Assembly (NCBI GenBank): GCA_963759375.1
Contig: CAVWYY010000001.1
Location: 1-64,000, forward strand
DNA length: 64,000 nucleotides
Source of the DNA: DASSUW01 sp963759375
GTDB taxonomy: Bacteria > Actinomycetota > Thermoleophilia > Solirubrobacterales > Solirubrobacteraceae
Direction of reading: 5' to 3'
In this document: piece by piece, positions 1 through 9,600 of the stretch
How the letters are laid out: each line of letters begins with the position of its first letter
Numbering within the stretch: position 1 is the first letter of the stretch
Program-made: the position numbers and the translations under genes
The notes under the pieces: generated by a model
What the model saw: the letters and a program-made list of their open reading frames with translations, nothing else
Database searches by the model: none
Told to the model about the DNA's origin: nothing

Positions 1-78
1 ACGTGAGTAGGCGCCGACTGGCAGTCGAGCATCGCGCTGAACTTGCGCAGTGCTCGACCGCTCGTGGCGGCTTCGCGG

Positions 79-690
79 CTATCCCTTGAGGGAGTGCTCG
101 GCCGCGATCGCCCGATCGTCGGCGTGCGTTCGCACGCGCGGGCCGAGGCGTCCCACGATGCGCTGCGCGCGCCAGCGGATCTCCGCTTCGTCGGTGCGCA
201 GCGCCTGGGCGATCGAGTCGAGCGGTTCGCGATCGAGCAGCATCGCGAGCACTGGGAGGTCGTCATCGTCGAGCCGCGCGACTGCTGCTTCGAATACGTC
301 GCGAGGGACGGGTGACATCACGATCTCGCCGTTCGCGACGCTACGGATCGCAGAGAGCAGCGCCGGCACCGGCCCCGCCTTGTCCACCACACCGTCGGCC
401 TGCGCGGCACGAGCTGCCAGGGTCAGCGCTGGGCCCGCGTACGCGGAGTAGATGATCACGGCCGGCGGCTGCGGGCGACCCTTGATGCGCCGACAGTGCG
501 AAAGCCCGTCGTCGCGCGCGAGGTCATAGTCGACGACCAGCACGTCAGGACTTAAACCGTCGAGCTCACGCGCGAGCTTGGTAGCGCTCGACGCGGCGGC
601 TGCGACCGCCAGGTCTGGCTCGGAATCGATCAGCCGACGTAGACCGGCGAGGACGGCAGGGTGGTCATCCAATAGCGCGACGCGAAGCAT
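79..690 (-). CDS. Two-component response regulator with a weak output domain
   Basis: This 203-residue protein has a receiver domain at about residues 1-120. The acidic pair D8/D9 (LLDDHPAV), the phospho-acceptor D54 (VVDYDLARDDG), a Ser at 82 and K104 (VVDKAG) are all present. Residues 135-185 form a short helical region where NarL-type regulators carry a LuxR helix-turn-helix, but the usual motif is not clear, so DNA binding is uncertain. The start is the ATG at 688-690, just before receiver strand 1; the frame stays open upstream but only into remnant sequence. It lies downstream of a kinase on the same strand and may be its surviving partner. Confidence 0.8.
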   Translation of the reverse strand: MLRVALLDDHPAVLAGLRRLIDSEPDLAVAAAASSATKLARELDGLSPDVLVVDYDLARDDGLSHCRRIKGRPQPPAVIIYSAYAGPALTLAARAAQADGVVDKAGPVPALLSAIRSVANGEIVMSPVPRDVFEAAVARLDDDDLPVLAMLLDREPLDSIAQALRTDEAEIRWRAQRIVGRLGPRVRTHADDRAIAAEHSLKG

Positions 691-785
691 AAGTCCAAGT
701 GTGCGTGACTGACTCGTCGTCGGCGATGGGGTGCCGCCCGCACGTGGCCGCTCTGCACGATGCAGTTCTCGAAAGCTCGTCCTAC

Positions 786-1049
786 GGGGCGATTCCACGA
801 GGCTGTGGCGGATCGCGTAGCGAGTGAGCTCGACGCGATTGTTCGCGCGATGACGCTCGACGGTTCTCTTGTGGGCCTCGGCGACCAGTTTGAGGATCTC
901 TTCCTTGCTCGTTCGACCGCTTCGCCCCCCTCGGTCGCTTCTGCGACAAGCTCAAGGTCGGGCTGGGCATTGCGCACCATTCGGAGCCCTCGCAGGACGA
1001 TCGGATGGTCGTCCGCGACGAGGATGCGGGTCTTCAGCGGTGTCGTCAT
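786..1049 (-). pseudogene. Eroded NarL-family response regulator (remnant)
   Basis: The ATG overlaps the kinase stop as ATGA, the normal arrangement of a kinase-regulator pair. The first ~48 residues are a good receiver start (RILVADDHPIVLRGLRM, then GGEAVERA). The next recognisable residues are already in the C-terminal LuxR region (KEEILKLVAEAH, TVERHRAN, RVELTRYAIRHSLVE) in another frame. Most of the receiver is missing, and the helix-turn-helix has lost blocks between AEAH and TVERH and between HRAN and RVELT. The flanking motifs are still well conserved, so the deletions look recent. Confidence 0.8.
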
Positions 1050-2030
1050 GTGCCTTCGCTGTCGAGTGGGATCGTCAGCTTCACTTCTTGTGCCGCGCCC
1101 GGGTGCGGGATCGATGGCGAGTTGCGCTCCGATGAGCATCGCGCGCTCGCGTATGCCTCGAATCCCGTGAGCGGACGAGTCAGCGCGAGTTCCGAGGCCG
1201 CAGCCGTCATCAAGAACGATCAGCACGGCATGCCCCCACCGGTGTTCGAGGCGCAGTTGCACGTGCTCTGCCTTGGCATGCCGCGCCACGTTTGTGAGCG
1301 CTTCCTGCGCGACTCGGTAGACCACGAGCTCCTGCGGCTCGGTGAGAGTCAGCCGCCCATCGAGATGCCGGCCGATGCGGATGTGCGCCTGCTCAGCAAT
1401 GCGGGTCGCGAGGGCGGCGAGGGCACTTTGCAGCCCCAGGTCCTCGAGCGCATCGGGCCGCAACCGGCGCGCGATCCTGCGGACGTCCTCGGTGCCGAGC
1501 CGTGCGGTCTCGCGCAGCTCGTCGAGCTGTTCGCACAGCTCGTCCGGGATCGCTGCCGCGAGACCCTCGACCTGGAGCATGACCCCCGTGAGCGTCTGGC
1601 CGACCTCATCATGCAGCTCGCGCGCAATCCGCCTCCGCTCGCCCTCCTGCACAATCAATGCACGGTGCGCGCTGTCCCGCCGCTCGGACTCGAGCCGTTC
1701 GAGCATCTCGTTGAACGTTGCCGCCAACGCGGCGACGTCCGGTTCGCCATCAACACGCGCGCGGACTCCCGGTGACAGCGGGTCGTGCCGCCGCATCGTC
1801 TCAGCGAGTTCGTCGAGCGGCCGGAACGCGGAGCGCAGCAGTAAGAGGGTGAGCGCCAGCACCAGCAGCAACCCGATCGCCAGCACGATCAGCTCCTTGA
1901 GGTGCGGCGGAACGGACACGGTTACGGGCGCGAACACCAGTCCGAGAAACGCCAGCAGGAGCACCGCGGCCTTGGTGCCAAACACCCGCCAGAACAGCGG
2001 CAGTGAGGAGAACGGCGTGAACAGCATCAC
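1046..2030 (-). CDS. NarX/DegS-type sensor histidine kinase with a 3' frameshift
   Basis: There are two membrane helices (about residues 14-40 and 43-66) with almost no extracellular loop, then a HAMP linker (67-118), a HisKA_3 domain with phospho-acceptor H140 (RRRIARELHDEVGQ) and a HATPase_c domain with N-box N247 (QEALTNVARHA) and G-box DDGCGLG at 274-280. After GRGT (residue 314) the frame breaks. Removing one A near 1088 restores EVKLTIPLDSEGT and a stop at 1046-1048 that overlaps the next ATG as ATGA. Unrepaired, the frame runs on into the regulator remnant to 630. The ATP domain is nearly complete, so function may survive, or the extra base may be a sequence error. Confidence 0.75.
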
Positions 2031-2061
2031 GCCGTGACTCGCCGGCGCGAGCGGCGGAAGT

Positions 2062-2643
2062 TCATGCCGCCCGGCTTACCTCATCCGGCGAGGTCCACCT
2101 CGTCGCACGCGCGCTGTGCCGCACGTCGAGCACCCGTAGCGTGCGGTTTCGGCCATTCGGCAGTGCGACGTGCACGACGTCCCTCGGCCGCGCTCCGCGC
2201 AGGGCCTGGCCAACGGGCGAGGCCATGGTTATCTCGTGGCGCCCCGAGTGTTGCCTGCGCCGTCCGATCAACTCGTACTCGCTTGTGCGACCAGCGTCGT
2301 CGGCCACCCGCACGGTCGATCCGAGCCCGGCGCCGCCATCCCCGGCAGCGCCCTCCACAATCGATGCGAACTGCACGAGCTCCTCGAGGTGTGCGAGTCG
2401 GGCGTTGTCGACCGTCGCCTCCTCAAGCGCCGCGAGCAGGTCGTCGTTTTCGGTAGAACCGCCGAACGCGCGCGCCTCGCGCAGTCGTCCGGCGAGCTCC
2501 GAGCGCTGCTGGTCTCGCAGTGATTCGAGCTCGCGGACGAGCGCGTCGAAGTCCGCCTGGGTGAGCAGCACACCCAGGTCGCGCACGGTGGATGCGTCGC
2601 CGGGTTGAATAAGAGCAGATGCAAAGGGTCGGGCTTCGGGCAT
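2062..2643 (-). CDS. GreA/GreB-family transcription elongation factor-like protein
   Basis: The 193-residue protein has an N-terminal coiled coil (about 28-98) and a C-terminal FKBP-like domain (about 105-175) containing ITMASPVGQALRGARPRD, the Gre/Rnk signature. Gre factors insert the coiled-coil tip into the RNA polymerase secondary channel to trigger transcript cleavage. The tip here reads FGGSTENDD where GreA has a GDLSEN-like sequence, so one of the two catalytic acids is replaced and cleavage activity is doubtful. It may instead be a Gre-fold regulator. The start is the ATG at 2641-2643. It stands alone, divergent from the next gene. Confidence 0.8.
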   Translation of the reverse strand: MPEARPFASALIQPGDASTVRDLGVLLTQADFDALVRELESLRDQQRSELAGRLREARAFGGSTENDDLLAALEEATVDNARLAHLEELVQFASIVEGAAGDGGAGLGSTVRVADDAGRTSEYELIGRRRQHSGRHEITMASPVGQALRGARPRDVVHVALPNGRNRTLRVLDVRHSARATRWTSPDEVSRAA

Positions 2644-2911
2644 GGGTCGGCATCTTCGTTCCCGCTCCTCGGTTCGGCGATGCGGTCTCGACCGCATATC
2701 GGCAGCTCGACCACCCCATGGCTCGCTCGTCGCACTGGTCGATGACGCCTCGATAGGGACGCTTCATCCGCGCAGGTCTGCGGGCCTTCTCGGAGGGCTC
2801 CGCCGATGTCTCCGATATGCGGTTGCGACCCCATGGCCGGCGCCTGCCGCGGCGAAGATGCTGCTTGTGATGGCTTGGAACAAGACCGACATCACGAAGC
2901 GAGGGGGCTGT

Positions 2912-4351
2912 ATGTCGCCAGACGACCGCGCGACCGAGCGCTGGATCAATGAAGGCGGCCGCGTCGCGCCCGACGACGTGTTCGCACGCGAGATGGCGGC
3001 CGTGAATGTTCGCCGTGCGATGGCGACGCGAGACCGTGCGACCGCGCGAGACGAAACACAAACCGCCACGGTGCGACGAGCCTCCAAGTCGCCGCCGCAT
3101 TCGCGCTCCGCTCGTCCACGCGTTGTCATCGCAGGGGGCGGGGTCGCGGGGCTGGAAACCCTGTTGGCGCTTCACGCGCTGGCCGGGGATCGCGTAGACA
3201 TCACGCTCGTTGAGCCGGAGTTGAAGTTCATCAACCGCTCGATGGCCGTGATGCAGCCGTTTAAGGGCCACCGCGTGCGCGGCGTCAAGATGGAGGACAT
3301 TGCCGCCGAGTTCGGCGCTCGCTGGCTTCGTCGAACGCTCGATCGGGTGTCGCATGAAGAGCGCGTGGCGATCACGAAGGATGGGGTGGAGCTGCCCTAC
3401 GACATGTTGGTGCTCGCGATTGGAGCCCGACGTCCCGAGCGGACGTGGCCTCCGGACGGACAGTTGACGTTCTACGACGGCCGCAACGGGCCTGACTATC
3501 GCCTGCTGCTTCATCAGGTGCGCGAGGGCCGGGTCAGCAGCGTCGCGTTCGTCCGGCCCGCGGGCGTGACCTGGCCATTGCCGCTCTACGACCTGGCACT
3601 GCTGACCGCAGCCGACTGCGCCGCCCATGGCCGTTCGGTTGGAGTCGAACTCAACCTCGTCACCCCGGAACAAGAGCCGCTCGGGATCTTCGGCAGGGAG
3701 GCAAGCGCCGGCATCCGCACGCTGCTCGAAGACGCCGGCGTGATCTTGCACACGAGCAGCTTCGGCGTACCGGCACGTCCCGGCTGGATCGACGTCTCTC
3801 CGGGCGACCGGCGGCTGCGGGCCGATCGCATCGTGACCGAGGCGCATCTGATCGGCCCGCGACTGCGCGGCGTTCCTTGTGATCGCGACGGGTTCATCCA
3901 CACCGATCGTCACGGCCGACTGCCCAGTATGGATGGCGTCTTCGCTGCCGGTGACGCGACCGCCTTCCCGATCAAGCAGGGAGGCTTGGCTGCCCAGCAG
4001 GCCGACGCCGTCGCCGAGGTGATCGCGCGCGCGGCCGGAGCTGACATCCATCCACAGCCGTTCAGGCCGATCCTGCGAGGGACGCTCCTGACGGGCGCGG
4101 CCGCGCGCTACCTGCGCGCGGACATCAGTGGCGGCGCCGGCGACGACTCGACGATCTCGACGGAGGCCTTGTGGTGGCCTCCGAATAAGCTCTGTGGCCG
4201 CTACCTCGCGCCCTACCTCAGCGGCCAGGTGGACGATGCCGCCGACGTCATGCCTCAGGACGTAGACGCGATCGCAGTTGAGGTCGCACTTGACGCCGTG
4301 CCGGACACACGGCACACCTCCGGTGAGCTCGCAGACTTCACGCGGTCGTGA
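2912..4351 (+). CDS. FAD-dependent pyridine nucleotide-disulphide-type oxidoreductase
   Basis: The 479-residue protein carries the FAD dinucleotide fold VVIAGGGVAGLE (71-82) and the second FAD motif VFAAGDATAFPIKQGG (343-358), as in NDH-2 or sulfide:quinone reductase-like flavoproteins. Between them is an NAD-binding-like region. The conserved Cys pair of true sulfide:quinone reductases is not evident, so that substrate is not assigned. An unusual ~68-residue charged N-terminal extension precedes the flavin domain. The ATG at 2912 follows GAGGGGG; earlier in-frame starts lack a ribosome site. No obvious operon partner. Confidence 0.75.
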   Translation: MSPDDRATERWINEGGRVAPDDVFAREMAAVNVRRAMATRDRATARDETQTATVRRASKSPPHSRSARPRVVIAGGGVAGLETLLALHALAGDRVDITLVEPELKFINRSMAVMQPFKGHRVRGVKMEDIAAEFGARWLRRTLDRVSHEERVAITKDGVELPYDMLVLAIGARRPERTWPPDGQLTFYDGRNGPDYRLLLHQVREGRVSSVAFVRPAGVTWPLPLYDLALLTAADCAAHGRSVGVELNLVTPEQEPLGIFGREASAGIRTLLEDAGVILHTSSFGVPARPGWIDVSPGDRRLRADRIVTEAHLIGPRLRGVPCDRDGFIHTDRHGRLPSMDGVFAAGDATAFPIKQGGLAAQQADAVAEVIARAAGADIHPQPFRPILRGTLLTGAAARYLRADISGGAGDDSTISTEALWWPPNKLCGRYLAPYLSGQVDDAADVMPQDVDAIAVEVALDAVPDTRHTSGELADFTRS

Positions 4352-4750
4352 AGATGGATCGCGCGTTAGACGCTCGGCGTCCCGTGCTCACGAGCGGTCG
4401 CGGGCGTGACGCCTGCGGCTCGGGCGCGAAGCTGGCCGCACCGTACGCGGCGATCGCGCCCAAGGACCGTCCGCCCGTCGCCCCCAGGGCTTCGTGAAGG
4501 GCGCCCGCAGCTGCGGCGAGCGCGCCGCGGCCGTAACTGCAGACGGAGACCGCGGTCGGCGCGTAGCCGCGCAGTGAGCATCGGATTGAGACACGCGGGG
4601 TAGCCTCGCTGGAAAGGGATTCTCTTTCCCGGGGCTGGCGACCTTTCGAAGGGCGGTGGAGCGGGATCTGACTCTGAAATTCTGTCGAAGCAGGCGACTC
4701 AGGCCGGTGGGTTTCGGCTGTTCGCTGTCGATGCCGAGGAGGCTTTGCTG
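4352..4750. other. 399-bp intergenic stretch, leader of the coiled-coil gene
   Basis: No gene is supported here; open frames on both strands are unrelated to known families. A small inverted repeat (GGAAAG at 4611-4616 and CTTTCC at 4624-4629, 7-nt loop) lies in the presumed leader of the downstream gene. It is too weak to call a riboswitch or terminator. Confidence 0.4.
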
Positions 4751-5650
4751 ATGTCGTTGTCGGAGCGAGCTAGGACGGGTGTGCGGGAGATGCCATCCAA
4801 CGCTGCGTGGCTTCTGTCCCGCGTCCTCAAGCCTGCGGGCACGGTCGGAACCGCAGCTGAGGACGCGACCGCGGGCGTCCGCGACCGGGGACGGAAAGCG
4901 AGAGCGGCTGTCGCCGACGCCACGCCGGTGGGCGGGGACTCGATCGAGATCCGGATGAAGCGGGCACAGGACGCCGCGGAGCGTGCTCGGGAGGCCGAAG
5001 AACGCGCGGTAGAGGCCGCGCAGGAGTCCAGGGATCGCGCCGAGCACGCTCGCGAGGTCAGCGAGCGCGGCCGCGTTCGCCTGAAGGAGGTCGACCGTGA
5101 GACGGCTCGGCGCGTCAAGCAGCGTGTCGCCGAGGCGCAGAAGGCTGCGGACGAGTCGGTGAAGCAGGAGCGACAGGCCGCCGAGGCGGATGCCGACGAC
5201 GAGCAGCAGGAGGTCCAGGCGGAAGTCGACGAGGCCATCGAGGAAGCTCAGGGCGAGGCCGAGGCGGCCCAGGAACGGGCCGAGGAGCTCGTTGAGGATG
5301 CACTGGATAAGCGAGCGGAGGCCAAGCGACTGGCCGATGAGGCCGCCGAGGCCGCGCGCGCCGCCGCCGAGGAAGCGAACCGCCAAGCGCGACAGCTCGC
5401 CGACGAGGCCGAACAGCAAGCGAGCGACGCCGAATCACGCGTCGAGGAGACCGAGCAGCTGCGCGAGCACGCCAGAACAGACGCCAAACAAACCGCGCGC
5501 GAGCTCCGGGACGTGGCGAACGGCGGACTGGACTCCTACAGCAAGGCCGAGCTTGTCGAGCTGGCCGCCGGCATCGGCATCGAAGGGCGGGCGAGCATGA
5601 GCAAGAGCGAACTCCTCGACGCAATTGCTAAGGCGTCTCGGGAGCGATGA
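4751..5650 (+). CDS. Long alanine/glutamate-rich coiled-coil protein with C-terminal SAP/Rho-N-like domain
   Basis: The 299-residue protein has an N-terminal basic region. From about 70 to 240 it is a nearly uninterrupted charged heptad pattern (AERAREAEERAVEAAQ and similar) typical of a long helical rod. The last ~45 residues (LDSYSKAELVELAAGIGI, then MSKSELLDAIAKA) resemble the small helical SAP/Rho N-terminal fold that binds nucleic acid. The ATG at 4751 follows GAGGAGG at a good distance. It heads a three-gene set with two small proteins. A structural or envelope/nucleoid stress role is only a guess. Confidence 0.7.
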   Translation: MSLSERARTGVREMPSNAAWLLSRVLKPAGTVGTAAEDATAGVRDRGRKARAAVADATPVGGDSIEIRMKRAQDAAERAREAEERAVEAAQESRDRAEHAREVSERGRVRLKEVDRETARRVKQRVAEAQKAADESVKQERQAAEADADDEQQEVQAEVDEAIEEAQGEAEAAQERAEELVEDALDKRAEAKRLADEAAEAARAAAEEANRQARQLADEAEQQASDAESRVEETEQLREHARTDAKQTARELRDVANGGLDSYSKAELVELAAGIGIEGRASMSKSELLDAIAKASRER

Positions 5651-5671
5651 ACGAAAGCGGAGGTGACCACG

Positions 5672-5956
5672 ATGAGATTCCTCAACCGGAAGAGCAAGCT
5701 CGAGCGGCTGCTCGAGACGGTGGGCGACTCGCTCGATCCCGAGAACGTGCTCAAGGGGGCCCTGTCCGACGACCTCGGCTCCGGCAAGCCGCTAAAGGAT
5801 CGTCTGCCCACGGGTAAGAGCCTGAAGGCAATGATGCCCCGCGGAAGGGCCCTGAAGGCGGGACTGGTCGCCGGCGGCCTCGCCGGACTCACGGCGGGCA
5901 GCGCCGGAATCTCATCCCTCCGGCGCCGCAGGCAGGGGGCGGCGGGCCATCCGTGA
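5672..5956 (+). CDS. Small glycine-rich putative membrane-associated protein
   Basis: The 94-residue protein has a charged N-terminal half with repeated LK motifs (PLKDRLPTGKSLKAMMP), then a Gly/Ala-rich hydrophobic stretch (about 62-82) and a basic SLRRRRQ tail that would favour a cytoplasmic end. No known family is recognised. The ATG at 5672 is preceded by CGGAGG. Its TGA overlaps the GTG of the next gene, so the two are probably translated together. Confidence 0.6.
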   Translation: MRFLNRKSKLERLLETVGDSLDPENVLKGALSDDLGSGKPLKDRLPTGKSLKAMMPRGRALKAGLVAGGLAGLTAGSAGISSLRRRRQGAAGHP

Positions 5957-6138
5957 AGCTCACCAAGCTGGCACTCTTCGCCGCAGGATACGTTCTCGGC
6001 GCAAAGGCGGGCCGTGAACGTTATGCACAGATCGTCGACGGGGTTGCGCAGGCGTCTGAGAAGCTCGAGGCGTTCAGTTCGCGGCACCCCCCGAGCGGCG
6101 AGGCCCGCGGCTCCGATCGTCCTGAGCGCGGTTCCTGA
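5953..6138 (+). CDS. Small YtxH-like single-helix membrane protein
   Basis: The 61-residue protein starts KLTKLALFAAGYVLGAKAGR, a single hydrophobic helix ending in GAKAGRERY. This is the hallmark of short YtxH-like proteins common in actinomycetes, often next to stress genes. A Ser/Pro/charged tail follows. The GTG start overlaps the stop of the preceding gene. It probably sits in the membrane with that small protein and the coiled-coil protein; the function is unknown. Confidence 0.6.
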   Translation: MKLTKLALFAAGYVLGAKAGRERYAQIVDGVAQASEKLEAFSSRHPPSGEARGSDRPERGS

Positions 6139-6646
6139 CCGCAACCGAAGCACATCTGACGGAGTCCTCATCGAGGCGTCGGTCCTGAGGCGCCTGCTGG
6201 GCATCCGGCCGCTGACACTCGACGCGACGGTCGTCCTCAGGCCGGCCGACGTCAACAGCGCCGCAGTCGGCAGCGCATCGGCCTTGGGGCCGCGCGTCCG
6301 CGCGACCCCCGGCCGCGTTCCGGCCGGGTCCGGCGCGGCGAGCCGCGGCCTGGCCGGGCCGTCCGGAACATCAATGAGGCAGCGCGGTTCTCGCAGCGGC
6401 CCGACGCAACTGTCCGTGACCGGCGCCCGCGAAGCCCCGTCCCTGGTCACTCAGCCCGCGCGAAGCCGAGCAGTCGCCGACGAGCAATACCCACCCGGCT
6501 GGCTTTGACGCGCCGATGCTCAATACGTTCGCCGCGACCACCGTCACCCGGCTACTCCGGAACGCACACGTGCTCCTCACTCACGGCACCGACTCCCATC
6601 GGCTCGCGCAGGCGACCGCGGCTCGAGACGCGATGACTATCGAGTC
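6139..6646. other. 508-bp convergent intergenic region
   Basis: This lies between the end of the small membrane protein gene (+) and the end of the large kinase gene (-). Frames are open on both strands because of high GC, but none has a recognisable domain or good ribosome site. No clear hairpin terminator was found. Confidence 0.4.
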
Positions 6647-9600
6647 CTATTCCGTGGACAGTGGCAGCTCGGCAGTAAGCAGCGTGCCGCCGCCAGCCGG
6701 ACTCTCGATCTCGAGGCGGCCCCCGAGCGCCATCACCCGGTCGGCGATCCCGACCAATCCGCGACCACCCGGATCGGCGCCTCCGATGCCGTCGTCGCGA
6801 ACGGTGACGTAGAGCATCCCGTCCTCCACAGACGCCGTGACCTCGGCGTGGCCGGCATGGGCGTGCTTGACCACATTGGTGAGCGCCTCTGCCACGAAAA
6901 AGTACGCGTTCGCCTCGATCTCTTCCCCGAACCGCTCGCTCGTGACATCGACGTCAACCGGCAGGTCGAGCCGGCCTACCAGCGCATCGACACCCCACCG
7001 CAGCCCACCGCGCGTAAGAGCCGAGGGCAGGATCCCGTGGGCGAGATTGCGCAGCTCGGCGTTGCCCTGCTCGGCGTGCTCGAGTGCGTCGCCGACGAGC
7101 GACTCCGCCTTTGCCTCGCCCTCGCGGAGGGCCTGCTGTGCGAGCCTAAGGGAGAGGATGGTGTGCACCAGGCGTTGCTGCGCGCCGTCGTGCAGATCGC
7201 GCACGACGCGACGGCGTGCGTCGTCGCCGGCGGTGAGGAGACGAGCCCGTGACGCAGTGAGCTGGCCCCGGCTGTCGGCGTTGGCGATCGCGGTGTCGAG
7301 CAGTCCGGCGAACTGCGCCATCCGCTCCTCGCTGTCCGCCGAAGGTGCCTCCTCGCCCCCCCAGTTTGCGATGGCGACGCCCCAAAGGCGGCCGTCCACG
7401 ACTATCGGCGCCGCGACGCTCGCGCGCACACCCGAGCTGCTCATGAGTTCAGCCGCCGCGCCGGTCGCGCCGCCGTAGTTCTCGATCCGGACAGGTTGCT
7501 CCGAGCGTCGCACCAATGAGGTCACGTTCTCACCTTTGTCGCTGGTCCGCGTGCCCGGCGGGAGCAGCGCCGCGTTCAATCCCCGGTGGGCGACTATGGT
7601 GACCTCCTCGTCGGACTCGTAACGGCACAGCGTGGCCCCGTCGGCGCCGAGGAGGCCCTCGATCTCCGTGGCCACGGCGTCGAATACCGCGGCTGGAGGG
7701 GCCCCTTCGGCGACGAGAGTGGCAACCCGCCGCAGGGCGGCCTGCTCTTGCGCGAGCCGCTCCACCTCCGCGCGAGCGTCTGCATTGGCGATGGCGGTGG
7801 CGACAAGATCGGCGAACTGCCCAATGCGCGTCTCGATTTCCGGGGGGAACGCCTCGGGTCTGTAGCTCGCCGCGCCCATCGCTCCCCAGACCCGACCACG
7901 AACGACGATCGGACAGCCGACGGCGGAGCGGATCCCGAGCCGACGGCCGCGCTGGGCGAGGGCGCCGGCGGCGGTAGGGTCGTCGTCGGTTCGGCACGGC
8001 CGTCCTTCGCGGAGCACGGACGCAATCACGCCATCGCCGTCCACCGGGAGCCGCGTTCGCGCTCGGACGCCGTCCGACATGCCCGCGCCGAAAAGAACGA
8101 CCGCGCTGGCGGTCCCATCGCCCTCGTCGCGAAAGAGCGAGCAATCGACATCGCCAAGGACGTTCGCCAGCTCCTCGGCGACCGCGGCGAACACCTCTTC
8201 CAGCGGCGCCTCCTTCGCGACAAGCGTCGCCACTCGGCGCAGGGCGGCCTGCTCCTCCGTCAGCCGGTCGGCTTGGGCACGCGACTCGGAGTTGGCGATC
8301 GCGGTGGCCATCAGCTCGGTGAACTGGCCGAGGCGGGATTCCGTCTCCAACGGCAGGGGCTCCTCCCCGCTCGTCCCCATGATCATCGCCCCCCAGAGCC
8401 GACCCTCCACCATGATGGGCGTGGCCACGGCACAGCGGAGGCCCATCGGGCGGATGGCGTCCGCGATCGGGCCGCTCGCCCTCGTGTAGTCGTCGATCCG
8501 TGCCGGCCGCCCTGTCCGGAACACGAGCGAGGCGGCATTGTCGCCTCCCAGCGGCTGCCGTGAGCCGGTCGGAAAGGCGGCCTTGAACGTACCCGAGCTG
8601 GCCATCACGACCTGGTGGCGGTCGCCCTCATAGCGAACCATCCCGATGTCCTCGGTGCCGAACAGCTGCGCGCACTCCTGCGCGATCACAGTGAAGAGCT
8701 CAGCCTGGGACGCGTCGCGCGCGACGAGGGTTGCAACCCGCCGCAGCGCCGCCTGCTCGTCTGCGAGGCGCTTTACCTCTGCCTCGGCACTGCGGCGCTC
8801 GGTCACGTCGCGAGCGACGGCGTACATGAGCCGGTTCTCGACATCTGGCGTCGCCGTCCAGTCGAGCACCCTGACCGAGCCGTCCTTGCGGAGGTAACGG
8901 TTTTCGAACGACACCGTCGGCTTGCCCCGAGTCATGGCGTTCGCCTCCGCCGCAGTGCTGTCCCGGTCGGCCGGATGGACGAGGTCGATATACGGGCGCG
9001 CGAGGAGCTCTTCCTCCGTGTAGCCGAGAATCTCCCCGGCGGCCGGGTTGACACGCGTGAACCGTCCGTCGAAGTCGGCAACCGCGATCAGATCCTGGGA
9101 CATGGTGAAGATGCGGTCAAGCTCCTCCTGCGCTCTGGCGCGTCGCGCCCCGTTGAGCGCGAGCGCACCGCCGAGGGCGACGACGACGAGGCCGCCGGCG
9201 AGGACGAACCAGGGCAGGACCGCCGCAGCACCCTGGACCGGTTCCCGCGGCACGACGACGGTGAATCGCTGACCTGCTGCCGTGAACGACTCGATGGACG
9301 TTTCGCCGCGATCACCGGCTTGCGCCGAACCCCCGGCGGCCCTGATTTGCACCGCCGGTACGCCCGTGGCTGCGGCATGCAGCCCGCGGGCCGACACGAA
9401 GACCGCCACAGACCCCGCGCGGAGAACTTTCCCGATCAGATTGGGCGCCGGCGCGACGAGAAAGAGCCCGCGGGTGCCGGTTCTCAAGGATGCGATCGGC
9501 GTCGCGACTACGCCATTAAGGCGGCTCGCACGGCTGACTGCCGCGGCCAGCCCAGTTGCGCCGCTCAGGTCGATCCCGGGCACGGCCATCGGAGGAAAGC

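Noticed and set aside
2423..4315. 630-residue minus-strand frame opposite the FAD oxidoreductase
   Set aside because: The flavoprotein motifs on the + strand are decisive; the minus frame has no recognisable domain and also crosses the Gre-like gene.
2912..4351. Naming the FAD oxidoreductase a sulfide:quinone reductase
   Set aside because: The required redox Cys pair is not evident, so only the broad flavoprotein family is supported.
4388..5419. Leu/Ser-rich minus-strand frame that looks like a membrane protein
   Set aside because: It is the complement of the Ala/Glu coiled coil; hydrophobicity comes from reverse-reading GAG/GCG codons.
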